Source: Coprinus comatus
Lineage: Eukaryota > Basidiomycota > Agaricomycetes > Agaricales > Agaricaceae
Assembly (NCBI GenBank): GCA_034638255.1
Contig: JAWPGT010000015.1
Coordinates: 248,001-312,000, forward strand
Direction of reading: 5' to 3'
DNA length: 64,000 bases
Shown: positions 23,508-34,705 of the stretch, one piece after another
Layout: each line of letters starts with the position of its first letter
How positions within the stretch are numbered: position 1 is the first letter of the stretch
Program-made: the position numbers and the translations under genes
Notes under the pieces: generated by a model
Databases searched by the model: none
What the model saw: the letters and a program-made list of their open reading frames with translations, nothing else
Told to the model about the DNA's origin: nothing

Positions 23508-24726
23508 ATGTCAACTATGGCCCTCAATCCGGATAATTACTTAAATCATCTTACCCCAGAAGAGGCATTTCAGTTCGAGGTTGCAAGAAATGTGTACGTG
23601 GCTGTCCTTGGGGTGAGGAGTCATAGAAATCACACAAAATGCAATGGCAGAACTGATCATTCATATAGGCACTAATTTGGGATATTCTAGTATATATTCC
23701 AGAAGATATTAGGATTCTACGTTTACAAAATGGTTTACGCCCAGTGAACGTTTGTTTCGTGACTTCAAGGTGAGTCAGATGGCGGGAATCTTTGACCAGG
23801 ATAGCAAATTCATGCTCACAAAAGATTATTCACCTTGTGTTACATCCTCCTAGCCGTGTTAGAGAAAAGTGAGTTTCAGTCAGCTACATGCGCAGCAATC
23901 TACATCCTTATGGTTGTATCTGTATCTGTACAGCTACACCCATTAATAACTGCAATGGGCTCGTAATTAGTACTGGATGTTGCCTCGTCATCGCAGTGTC
24001 TTCAACTCATTTCCTCTTCCTCCGGCGTGTACAAGCGGTATATGCCGAATATCCGTGGATCAAGCGATTCTTCTTCGTTTTCTGGGTTGTCACGGGATCA
24101 ACGGAAATCACAGTTGCTGTTGGTGTACGCGCAACACACTTGCCTGGGACAAGATATTGCTTTGATTCAAGCGTCCAGCACTATGTAGTGCTCGGGGGCT
24201 TCATGCCTCTTATTTTCGACACGCTTGTGTTCCTGGCAATATCTTATAAAATTGCTTCGACATTCAGCGTTGAGGATAGCAGAGTATCTTGGGGAACAAT
24301 AATATCTGGGAAAGCTCTTCCTCGGCTCTCTCGTGCTGTACTCCAGGGAGGTCAACAGTACTACCTGTAAGTCTAAACTCTCTTTCAACTTTCGATGTGT
24401 TGACGAGTCTTAGTCTATCATCCATATTTTTCATCGCACTAGTGATACTACTCCTTCTACCATCATTACCACCCATATATCACAACATACTTGCTTTCCC
24501 CACAACGTTCATATCAGCTTCAATGGCATGTCGTGTTTATCGAAATATAAAGCTCCTGGATTACTATAATAACGGGACGCTAGCACCAGTGTCTGTTCTT
24601 CGATTTACGGGTCTTCAAACGGCGACACCTAAATGTGAACAATTACAAGTACCAACCACCAATATAACTAGTACCCAGGTGAGGGTGTCGATGAATGCTC
24701 GAACTAGCACTGTCTCTTCGGTGTGA
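23508..24726 (+). CDS. DUF6533-like multi-pass membrane protein, copy 4
   Basis: Exons 23508-23612, 23669-23769, 23825-23868, 23934-24366 and 24414-24726 give 331 residues, open throughout. I start at the ATG of MSTMALNPDNY to match the paralogues; an in-frame ATG 33 bp upstream at 23475 exists. Hydrophobic segments lie around LFTLCYILLAVL, VISTGCCLVIAVSS, FFFVFWVVTGSTEIT, GGFMPLIFDTLVFLAIS and FFIALVILLLLPSLPP. The loop FLFLRRVQAVYAEYPWIKR and the tail motif MACRVYRNIKLLDYYNNG are kept. The last intron (47 bp) is the shortest in the family. A conserved 3' element follows the stop. Function unknown. Confidence 0.88.
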
Positions 24727-26813
24727 AGGAGGTTATTCAAAAATGGTACAGAGACCAAAGAGGATTGAACTCGCGAGCTTTGGTGATCGATTATCTCTGA
24801 CTTTCGCACTTTGCCTCTTCTCATTCAATATTTAAACCGTAATTTTTCGTTTTCTATCCCTCAATCGTTACATTCCATGTTAATGCTGAGGTGAAGTCAC
24901 TGTTATTTATCTCTTGTAAGTATCGTAGTTCGCTTGTATTAGTTATGTGTCAGATTCGTTACAAATGTTATCATTGCAGGAGTCGTTACTTTCCGGTTCG
25001 AGAACAAGCTACCACGTTTGGTAGCACATCAATAAGAGGCTAGGTAACAGTACCATAACCCCCTTCTTAGTCCATAACTCCGGCCACCCACCAACTTGGT
25101 TCGGGAGAAAATTTCTCATGTAATCCATAAGTCCGCAAAAGCATACCCCCTCGGGCTTGAGTTGCTTGTAGATAGCAAGCGTTATGGTAGTACTGGACTA
25201 TTTCAATGATCATCTAGCTGCCAAATGCTTGACTCCCATCGAGAGGTGTGGCGTAAGAGGGTTCTACTGTATGTAACTGAATCACCGAATTTCCGAAAGA
25301 CAACTTAGACTTAGGGTTAGAAGCGGCCGAAATATCGGTGATAATAGGACGTTGCAGATCATATATTATTTATATCCCTGCGTAGCCATGTATATTATAT
25401 CAATAGAAAGATGTGATTCCCTTCTAAGTCAGAGTCTTTCTTCTTTTTTTTTAAAAAAAAACTCATGTACAGCATGTAGCTCCGAGTTTTCCCGAATTTT
25501 CAATCCCTTACACTTACGATCCGACCAAGAAGTCGAAGTTTGACAGAGTTACAACCAAATGACACATCTGCTATGTATAGAAACTTCGGATTTAGTGGGA
25601 GTTGACAGCAGATTGCTACTTACTACTTTTGTACATTACATATATTCTATTATCTGTAATAGCTTGTATAACTAACTCTATACATGCTGAGTACCTAGTA
25701 TAAAGTGGAACTGAACGCTCACCTGAAAGAAGAACATCCTCAAAGTTACTTCTCAGAATCATTGATACGCTCATGTGCTAATAACTCTCGCTTAATCCGC
25801 TATTTGGAAGTACAGTACATACGAAATAGAAAGGGCTCGATGTTTAAAGTTCATGCAGAAAGTAATTCCAGTCTATCGAAATAAGGTACCAGCAGTCGAT
25901 GTCAAAAGAATGAAGTCACCAATAATGATATATGATATTGATAATCGTGACGCTGAGGTATTTATGTGGGGGAACGGATACCCTTCGGAACCCAGATAAC
26001 GCTCTTCCCACCGCCCAGTACACTTGGATGACCACGTGGGGAGCAACATGTCTATGTCAGCCCTTCCCCATCTATTCTATAATGACATTACATTTACATC
26101 GACCCTACATATGCTTTATACGGGTTCTTTCAATTAGAGGATCAAAGAGATGTCTACATAAAGTCTTCTTCCGAAAAGATACCGTTTGGATATGTGTCCA
26201 AGAATAAACGTATTGGGTACATGAAATTTTCGTTGTATAAAGGATATATTTATACATGCGGTTGATATGATATGTTGTGGGTAATATCCCCTCCATCGCT
26301 AGTCAAAAGGGCTCATAGATAATCCTAGAGTGTGAGTCCGTAAGAACCAGCAACTTACCCAATGGGGTGAAGTATGTTAGAAAGGTACGTCATGGGTATA
26401 ACGTGGGAAAGCTATGATGCTCGCTGTTGAACATGGAATACGGTCCCTGACATGAGCCATCGATGAGAGCATTAAGCTGTTTGGAGAACTGGGACGGAAG
26501 ATATTGGGCCTTGTGGATTGTGCCGGAATGGATTAAAAGGAAGGATTTGTCATGGTCAGGTGTTGTTCACACAGTGGGACGAATATAGCACACACTCGAA
26601 CCAGCTCCATTGTCACGAGAAACGAAGCCAGTAAAGGAATCTTGACAGGGGTTATCAATCCACATTCTAGCACACGACTTATATACCTGCCTACCCCTCC
26701 TCACCTCGGTTCTACTCTTGTCCTTTCAATCACTCTACCCGGTACTCTCAGGTCCACGTCGTATACCTCTAACCGCAAATTCTACAACCCTTGCTTCTTC
26801 ACCAGTACTTCTC
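24727..26813. other. Spacer upstream of dicarboxylate carrier
   Basis: About 2 kb. Apart from the 3' element of copy 4 no gene or RNA is supported. Plus-strand frames at 25932-26207 and 26552-26935 overlap no recognisable family. The last part must contain the carrier promoter. Confidence 0.45.
24740..24814 (+). repeat. Conserved 3' element, copy 4
   Basis: Contains aaatggtacagagac, then GGATTGAACTCGCGAGC and a ctttcgcactttgc end. The antisense strand reads GTTCAATCC, which resembles a tRNA-gene B box. It matches the elements after copies 3, 5 and 6. Confidence 0.5.
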
Positions 26814-28427
26814 ATGGCTTCCTCAACACAAACTCCACCAATCGCTGCTGCCGTGCCCCCAACACCCGCGCCGACAATGCTAGGGCCCTCGAAGAAGAAG
26901 CCATATCCGTTCTGGCTCGGAGGTACTATTTCTGACCATCCATCCGTAACAGAGCTGACGATGCATTGAATACAGGTGTTGCTGCAACGATAGCTGCGTC
27001 AATTACCCAGTGAGTGAGATATCGTTGGCCTTTTTGCGGATCCTGATGCGTAGCATATCAGCCCTTTGGACCTCACGAAAGTGAGATTGCAGGCGTCGGG
27101 CGACAAGAGAATGATTGAAAGTCTAAGGAAGACAGTGAGAACTGCAGGTACGGACAGTATCAGTGGCTTGGGTTATGCTTTTCACTGACTATGGAACGTG
27201 TTGTTGTTACCTTTACCCCACAATCGCTTTGATCAATCACTCGTGACCCTGACGCTTCTATCGTCAATTCATCGGCTATCCACAGGTGTTCGCGGACTCT
27301 TTGATGGAATTTCCGGAACATGGTTGCGCCAAATGTCCTACTCAATGTGCCGTTTCTGGGCATACGACGAAAGCAAAAAGATTCTAGGTGCGGGGAAAGA
27401 TGCGCCTGCATGGAAACTCGCCGCTGCTGGTAGTATGGGTATGTCATTTTGGCAACTTGATCAATAAATGTCCTTACTCACATTGATTGAAACAGCCGGT
27501 GGTATTGCTGGTCTGGTTGGTAACCCAGGAGGTAAGGATTCAGAATAATTTCGATGTTTGAACATTTCTAAAAGTCTTTAATTTTAGAAATTGTTATGGT
27601 TCGCTTACAAGGAGATTTCGCAAAGCCTCCTGAGAAACGGTTCAATTATAAACACTGTTTCGATGCTCTTTTCAGGGTGAGTTTTCACATAGCACATTAG
27701 GATATTTACCCGACTTCTATCTTCGGGTTAACTCTTACACCCTAAATGCTTGAATGCGGGGCAATAACCGAATTTGCAATTGTAATTTAGCGATCTTATC
27801 TTTGTCTTCGTCCACATCAACTTAGCGAGATTGACCATATGCTGACTTGTAACAATGGTAGATGGTTCGCGAAGAGGGAACATCCTCTCTTGCACGCGGT
27901 GTTGGTCCCAATGTATTCCGTGCAGTTCTTATGAACGCGTCACAACTTGCATCATACGACTTTTTCAAAGCTGAATTGTTGAAGACTAAATACTTTGACG
28001 ATAACATTATGTGTCACTTTACTGCGTCTTTCGCTGCTGTGAGTATATGCGCATATATTCCATCTCTTGACAATATCATCTCATACTTATACCATTTTAG
28101 GGTACTGTTGCAACGACAGTTTGTTCTCCGGCTGATGTACTCAAGGTATGGATCCAATCATCCCTCTCTATCAAACGTATCGCTCATTACTCCTTACAAC
28201 CTTAATCTATTTAGAGTCGTATTATGAATGCATCTGGACCAGGATCAAATTCTACTATAGGCGTAATTCGACAATCTATGAAAGCAGATGGACCTATGTT
28301 TATGTTTAAAGGATGGGTTCCTGCTTGGACTAGGTTACAACCTACTACAATTCTTATATTCTTGACTTTGGAACAGTTGAAGAATGCTGTGGATTGGTCG
28401 AGAGCGAAAGGATATGATTACCTTTAG
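26814..28427 (+). CDS. DIC1: Mitochondrial dicarboxylate carrier (SLC25 family)
   Basis: Nine exons (26814-26922, 26976-27009, 27062-27147, 27286-27438, 27496-27531, 27588-27676, 27862-28038, 28101-28145, 28215-28427) encode 313 residues. Three tandem carrier repeats are visible, each with its signature: HPLDLTKVRLQ, NPGEIVMVRLQGD and CSPADVLKSRIMN. The match to yeast DIC1 extends to FWLGGVAATIAASITHPL, GVGPNVFRAVLMNASQLASYDFFK, HFTASFAAGTVATTVCSPAD and PMFMFKGWVPAWTRL. The carrier exchanges malate or succinate for phosphate across the inner mitochondrial membrane and feeds TCA intermediates, complementing the SDHB encoded 12 kb away (no regulatory link is shown). An in-frame ATG at 26718 exists; I prefer 26814 because it gives the usual length. 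The intron at 27677-27861 (185 bp) is long for the locus. Confidence 0.95.
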
Positions 28428-29258
28428 AATTTCCGGGTAGGAGGGGATGACTGAAGTGGGAGATGGGAAAGGTTAACCGTTGGATGTTGATGGTACTGAT
28501 ATATTACCAGAACTTCCAATTTGTGCGTTGTTGTTATTGGTTCTTTTTTTTTGGACTGGAACTGGAACTGGTATTTATTGGGGTCAGTCAGTCAGAGTTT
28601 CATTTTTCTTGTGAACCATCGCTACATAGACCTCTTCTACTCCTTTTTAACAGTCAACCTCCTCGTTACGCTTAGGTATACCCATTCATTCATATTCGTA
28701 TCTTTTGTTTGGTTTTTTCTTCCTCATTTTTTCTGCTTTATGTGATATGCGTTTCCTTTTTTTTTTCCTTCTTTCTTGTATGTATTGCTTTAGATGATAG
28801 ATGTGTGAGGTCATGTAGTATACTATGTATACTACATACGTAATACTTCTACATATTCATTTTTGATATTTGCATTATATTATTGTGGAGGGAGCGTTGG
28901 ATGTACATCCAAAACCAATTATAGATATTGCTACGGAGTCGTCGTTAAATTTTTGAAAGACCCAAACCCAACTAGTATATATTAATAACTGTGTTAATAT
29001 GGATATATGGATATTAATAATAACACCCCAATGTTGATATCGAAAGTAACGACTGAGAGATAGGGAACAAAAATGATTCACGAATTAAATACTAATGATC
29101 AAACAAAGTGCGAAAATCAAGATAACCAAAAAAAAAAAAAAAAAAAAAGAAACTTGTGGGCCCAATCCTCATTAATCATTTGTTTCTGTACCATTTCTAA
29201 AAACTTCCTTCAGGAGGCATTGTTAGTTCGAGCGTTGATCGACATCCTCACCTGGGTA
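28428..29258. other. Convergent spacer between carrier and copy 5
   Basis: Pyrimidine-rich 3' region of the carrier, an A run of about 20 at 29130-29149, and the 3' element of copy 5. No gene seen. Confidence 0.5.
29104..29200 (-). repeat. Conserved 3' element, copy 5
   Basis: On the gene strand it begins with agaaatggtacag and ends in gatttTCGCACTTTG, as after the other copies, but an A/T run and other changes have replaced the CTCGCGAG centre. It is the most decayed example. Confidence 0.4.
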
Positions 29259-30404
29259 CTACTGGGGTAATTGTTCATGGTTAGGTGTTGTAGTTTGAAG
29301 GCCTGCGAATCGAATCACAGACACGGGTGTTAGCGTCCCATCATGATAATAATCCAAGAGCTTCGTGTTTCGGTAAACACGACATGCCATCGACGCTGCC
29401 AAGGACGTTGCTGGGAAAGCAAGTATGTTGTGATATATGGGTGACAATGGTAGAAAGAGCAGTATCACTAGCACGATCTGAAATAAGGATAATAAGCTAA
29501 GACTCAAAACTATCAGGGTCTACTGCCAGTTACATCCGAAAGTAAAAGAGAAGTTTGAGCTCACAGGTAATATTGTTGACCTCCTTGAAGTACAGCACGA
29601 GAGAGCCTAGGAAGAGCTTTTCCGGATACCATTGACCTCCAAGATATTCCACTATCTTCGACGCTGTGTGTCGAGGCTATTTTATAAGATATTGCCAGAA
29701 ATACAAATGTGTCGAAGATTAGAGGCATGAAACCCCCTAGAACTACATAGTTCTGGACGCTTGAATCAAAGCAATATCTTGTCCCAGGTATGTGTGTTGC
29801 TCGTATGCCAACAACAACTGCGATTTCTGCTGATCCCCCAGTAGCCCAAAGAATAAAGAAGAATCGCTTGATCCATGGATATTCAGCATATACCGCTTGT
29901 ACGCGTCGGAGGAAGAGGAAACCGGCGGAGAAGATTGAGATGAGGAGGCAACATCCAGTACTAATTACGAGTCCATCACAGTTGTTAATGGGCGTAGCTG
30001 CACAAATACAACTATAAGGTCGTAGTGCATGTAGCTGACTCGGGACTCACTTTTCTCTAACACGCCTAGAAGGATGTAACATAAGGCAAATAATCTGTTG
30101 TAAACGAGTCAGTCTATTACCCAAGTCATAGATTCCCGTTTGAGTCACCTGGAAGTCACAAAACAAACGTTCACTGATCGTAATCCCTTTTGCAAACGCA
30201 AAATCCTGATATCATCCGGAAGATATACCAGAATATCCCAAATTACTGCCTGAATGAATCATCTTAGTTCGATTTTTGCATATTGTAGGGACTTCTTACT
30301 CCAAGAACAGCCAAATAAACATTCCTTGCAACTTCAAATTGAAACGCCTCTTCTGGGGAAAGATGATTTAAGTAGTTATCTGGATTGAGAATCACAATTG
30401 ACAT
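29259..30404 (-). CDS. DUF6533-like multi-pass membrane protein, copy 5
   Basis: Minus-strand exons 30404-30300, 30249-30149, 30094-30051, 29997-29565 and 29496-29259 give 306 residues, the shortest of the family. The frame is open through exon 4, where I read FLFLRRVQAVYAEYPWIKR, ATHIPGTRYCFDSS, GGFMPLIFDTFVFLAISYK and LPRLSRAVLQGGQQYYL. The stop comes directly after the EQLPQ stretch, so the protein lacks the extended tail (ending SMNAR or SMNAQ) of copies 3, 4 and 6. Out-of-frame remnants of that tail can still be seen after the stop, which suggests a point change to a premature stop. Introns 50-68 bp. Function unknown. Confidence 0.85.
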
Positions 30405-30620
30405 GTTCAAAGTGTTAGATACCGTGTAGGCTAATGTTAGAGAGAGAAGAAAGATGCAACGAGCATTTGTATTAAAGAAGAAAGATACCGTCCGGTCCGA
30501 CAGAACGGTGCCAATTATAGTAGAATGGGTAAAGATGACCGTTATCATGATTTCGCATTCTTCGGTGGTGTTGCTATTGTTAATAATAATAACTAAGCAA
30601 TTTTTTTTTTTTCAAATAGC
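30405..30620. other. Promoter region of copy 5
   Basis: Short spacer between copy 5 and the 3' element of copy 6. It holds a T run at 30601-30612. No gene seen. Confidence 0.4.
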
Positions 30621-30680
30621 AAAGTACGAAAATCAAAATAACTTCCAAATCTCGCGAGATCAATCCTCTGTACCATTTCT
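30621..30680 (-). repeat. Conserved 3' element, copy 6
   Basis: On the gene strand it runs from agaaatggtacagaggattgat through CTCGCGAG to cgtactttgc. It is the closest partner of the element after copy 4. Confidence 0.5.
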
Positions 30681-30691
30681 AACGACTTCCT

Positions 30692-31894
30692 TCAGGAGAC
30701 ATTGGTAGTTCGAGCGTTGATCGACATCCTCGTCTGGGTACCATTGGTGATGGGTAATTGTTCATTTTTAGGTGTCGCCGTTTGAAAACCCGCAAATCGA
30801 ATAACGGACTTTGATGTTAGTGTTCCATCATGATAATAGTCCAAGAGCTTTATGTTTCGATAAACACGGCATGCCATCGAAGCTGCTACGGTTGTTGTTG
30901 AGAAAGCAAGTATGCTGTGATATATGGGTGGAACTGATGGTAGAATGAACAGTAACACCAAGACGATGTAAAATATGGATGATAGGCTAAGATTTAAGTC
31001 GTGACTCGTTAGGGATCTACATCGCAAGTGAAGTAGAGCTTGAACTCACAGATAATACTGTTGACCTCCTTGAAGTATAGCGCGAGAGAGCCGTGGAAGA
31101 GCTTTCCCGGATGCAACTGCCGCCCAAGAGATTCCACTATCTTTGACACTGTGCGTCGAACCAATTTTATAAGATATTGCCAGGAACACAAGCGTGTCGA
31201 AAATAAGAGGCATCAAACACCCTAGAATTGCATAGTGCTCGGTGGAGTTAAAGCAATATCCTATCCCAGGTATGTGTGCTGATCGTACACCAACGACGAC
31301 TGTGATTTCAGCTGATCCCCCGGCAGCCCATAAAACGAAGAAGAATCGTTTTATCCATGGATACTCGGCATATACGGCTTGTACACGCCGGAGGAAGAGG
31401 AAATTAGTAGAAAAGATTGAGATAACGAGGCAACATCCAGTACTAATTACGAGGCCATTGCAATTGTTAATGGGCGTGGCTACAAAAATATAACTATGAG
31501 GGCTTGGGTTATTATGAATGTAACTGATTGAAACCAACTCGCTTGTAACACGCCCAGGAGGACATAGCTCACGGCAAATAATCTTTGTAAACGTGTCAGT
31601 TTATTACCCAAGTTATAAATTCCTGTCTGACTCACCTAGAAGTCACAAAACAGATGTTTACTGGTCGTAAACCTTTTTTCAAACTTAAAATCCTGATGTC
31701 TTCTGGAAGATATACCAGAATATCCCAAATTGCTGCCTGAAAGAATGATTAGTTCTGAGTGCTGACTTTGCATTTTATATGATCGTAGTGACTCTTACTC
31801 CAAGGATAGCCAGGTAAGCATTTCTGGCAACCTCAAATTGAGATGCCTCTTCTGGGGGAAGATGGTTTAAATAATTGTCTGGATTGGGAACCAT
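30692..31894 (-). CDS. DUF6533-like multi-pass membrane protein, copy 6
   Basis: Minus-strand exons 31894-31799, 31736-31636, 31582-31539, 31479-31050 and 30986-30692 give 321 residues. Two small in-frame losses set it apart: the N-terminus starts MVPNPDNY, three residues shorter, and exon 4 is one codon shorter at FNSTEHY. The third intron begins GTTGGT instead of GTGAGT, because the exon now ends CAAGCGA where the others end GAGAAAA; the position still gives the correct frame. All other motifs are kept, including FLFLRRVQAVYAEYPWIKR, LPRLSRAILQGGQQYYL and SMACRVYRNIKLLDYYHDG, and the tail MSINARTTNVS. Function unknown. Confidence 0.83.
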
Positions 31895-32653
31895 GGCTGC
31901 GAGTATCAGAGAAGGTGGGTAGAGAAGACAGACACAGTGAACATTAGCTTTAAAGGAAGACTGGCACATTGTCTCATGCTCGAAACTTGATGAAGTGGGT
32001 ATCACTATCATGATGATGATACTGACCATCTCTTCTTACTATTATTATTATCATCATGATATGATACTCACCAGTGACCACTGGTCCACCTTCGATTACC
32101 AAGTTCTTGCATATTTTATTATGTATCCTGTGAACATAAAATCAAGTTTTCGTTGTCTAATTTCTATAATGTATGGGCGCTTGTGCTCCCAGAGAACTTT
32201 GAGTCAATTTAAGAGTGTAATGTTTCGGAGAAGATTTTATATCACACAATTTCAAGATGATACATACTTATGATCGGTGGGAAGTCTTTTTCCACTTTTG
32301 ATCCTCTCTGGTCATCCATTCCATCCCGGAACCTCAATAGACCCTAGTTTAGAATGATACTCCATGGTTGGTTTACATAGCCCTTTGGTGGAGCATGATC
32401 CTAGACTGTGATTCGACACATTGGGCTGGCTTACATCCGATTCCTCATCCTCACCGGTTGCACATAACGTCATTTAAATATTTCCAGAAATATACTAAAC
32501 TTCCCATCTCATTTTATGTGCCATGTCACTGACTTTATATTTTCATACCACTTGCTCGAACAGAAAATGTTGGAGAAGAGCATTATGAGCTTCGTTTTTA
32601 GGTTGCAAAGAGTTAAAAAATCACTATATTCATACCAGGTAAATCGTTGTTAG
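31895..32653. other. Spacer between copy 6 and DUF4246 gene
   Basis: Contains the copy 6 promoter with tatcatgatgatgatac trinucleotide-rich DNA near 32007-32060. No gene or RNA is seen. Confidence 0.45.
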
Positions 32654-34705
32654 TTAATGCTCGCACAATGATATAGTGGCATTCAGAAAGATCTTCTCCT
32701 GATAGCTAATCAAATATTCTTTTCTCTCCTCCATTAACTCCTCCCTCAGCTTCTTAGCTTCATCCAAATGGATAGGGAAATCTCCCACTTCATCAATAAT
32801 ACAATCCCTCAACTCGAATGGTAATCCACGCATAGCAGGCTTAACTTCTCCCGTCCACCACTGTTGTTGTTGGCAAGGAATGTTCGCTGTTGAAATGATT
32901 TTGATGTTAGGATCAACGAGGAATAAAGCAAGGATCTTTCTGTGGCCTGGTTTCGTTGAATCCTCAAGTTTGAAAGGCTGAACTTGATGTTGAAGAATGT
33001 TCGGGAAGGTAACAACTCGACCTTCTCGTGAGTGAATACTACCCACATTTTGAATTGGAGCTTCTTCATTATCAAAACCATAGATAAGAGGGAGCCATAT
33101 GTGGTCGTCTTGCTCGTAATGAATCCCTAGCTCAGCTTCATCGATATTAGAAGCCTGTCGGAACGCAAGTTGACTTGGAGTTACATTTTCATTGTCGTAG
33201 TAATATATGGCTGTCGCGCAAATGTGCTCATTCTATCACTAGGTTAGCAATCATTTTGAAAGGAAGAAATATAATTATTACCATTTGACCTTCAACGTGC
33301 CAAGACCCGCCTCCATATTCGGCTTCTCTGGTGTCAGGTGAATATTTGCCAACTTAACAATGACTTGAAGTCCGGTTTGACCATACTCCTTTTTTAGATC
33401 AACTATCTTTTCTTCCTGAGGACTGAACACTCCTGGATTTGGCCTTACAAGAAACGCGCCCTTGTTATCATTTAACCAATCCCTTTTACGTTCATAGAAA
33501 TCATCGTCATCTTCATCGTCAAGTTGTTTGGGGCCCTCTTTTTCCACATAGTCAACAAGTTCTCCATAGCTTACCTCAGGGCCGAACGTAAACCGTATTT
33601 GGTAGTTCATGTCGCGTAATGGTCCTAAAGAAGCGCTCCATAGAGGAATAACGTAGTCAATGATTTTCTCGAGAACACCATACAATTCCGTATGTTGTTG
33701 TGGGTGTAAGTTGTTAATATAACTGACAATTCTGGATAATTGATGATATTAGAAAGCGGCGTTCCCATGTATCAGATGAAAGTGACAAACTTGGGTATCT
33801 CACCGCTGATATCTACATTACAGGGTAACCACTGAAATTTTTGGCTGTATGCAGCATACATCTTGCCTCTTACATAGTCGGTCAGCTCAACCTCCGTATC
33901 CCCTTTTGGCGGTACCGGAATTACTTTTCCTCGTCCACAAAATGCAATACAGTTTTCGAGATCGGTGGTTTCGGTTTCCAAGATGTGGGAACGACCATAA
34001 ATCAATGGGAACAAAGAAGGGTGTACAAGGTCAAGTACCGTTTGGTTCGAGCCTGGATGCCAATCTTTCAGTTTCTCTGGGACATTCTCGAGGGAAGCGA
34101 CTGCCAATTTTAGAGCCTCCTTTAGTTCCGATGGAATTACATTGTCAGACTTGACAACATCTCCGTGATGGATTCGTACAAAACCAGTGGTTTTGTAAAG
34201 TTCCGCTTTATGTTTGAGTTCTTCGATACAGTAATTCGCCATTTCGATTGTGAAGTCCGCATTGGGTTGTTCCAAAATCTCGGTCTTCCACTTTTGAGTT
34301 ATAGTCTCGTCGAAAACCTTAAATATTTCAGGAAATTTGCATGAGCTTCTTTTTGATCTCTTAACGAAAGATAAAACAAACCTTGATGTGCCAATCAAGT
34401 TTATCAGTAACTACATTCATAAATCGCAACATAGAAATTTCGCGTAGAGTGATTAGTGGTAATCTATTTGAGCCAACAGAAAGCAAGCATGTCAGTTTAT
34501 CAGGGTTCGCATCACAAGGGGGATACCGGGAGTTTTTTATGATTTACCTCAATTCACAATCCCTGTCACACAAATCGGCGTCTAGAGCAGTAGCGAAGAG
34601 GCGTTTTTTAGGATCATCTTCACCTCTAGGGGTGAAATTGACCGGGAGTCCATAGCCTGGGAGGAGCACTGATGACGGAGGTTGAATTTCTTGCGAACTT
34701 GTCAT
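32654..34705 (-). CDS. DUF4246 protein, oxygenase-like, conserved motif lost by frameshift
   Basis: Minus-strand exons 34705-34548, 34463-34382, 34317-33791, 33731 to about 33285, and 33232-32654. Typical DUF4246 landmarks: MRFMN-like MLRFMNVVTDK, HPGSNQTVLDLVHPSLFPLIYG, CGRGKVIPVPP, YSQKFQWLPC, VIVKLANIHLTPEKP, NEHICATAIYYYD, VTFPNILQHQVQPFKL and KPGHRKILALFLVDPN. The family looks like a 2-oxoglutarate/Fe oxygenase, but its reaction is unknown. After LTPEKP one base is missing (near 33315), so the expected GGSWHVEGQM, with a likely metal-binding His, is read out of frame as NMEAGLGTLK. If splicing uses a GTCAAA donor instead of the ancestral GTAATA, the frame is restored at NEHICA and a protein lacking the WHVEG motif results. 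Likely inactive, unless this is a sequence error. Confidence 0.75.

Noticed and set aside
24740..24814. Functional tRNA gene in the conserved 3' element
   Set aside because: A B-box-like GTTCAATCC exists on the antisense strand, but no acceptor stem or A box can be folded.
31995..32060. CRISPR-like or short tandem array of gat/atg units
   Set aside because: Irregular trinucleotide-rich DNA without repeat-spacer structure; the organism is a eukaryote.
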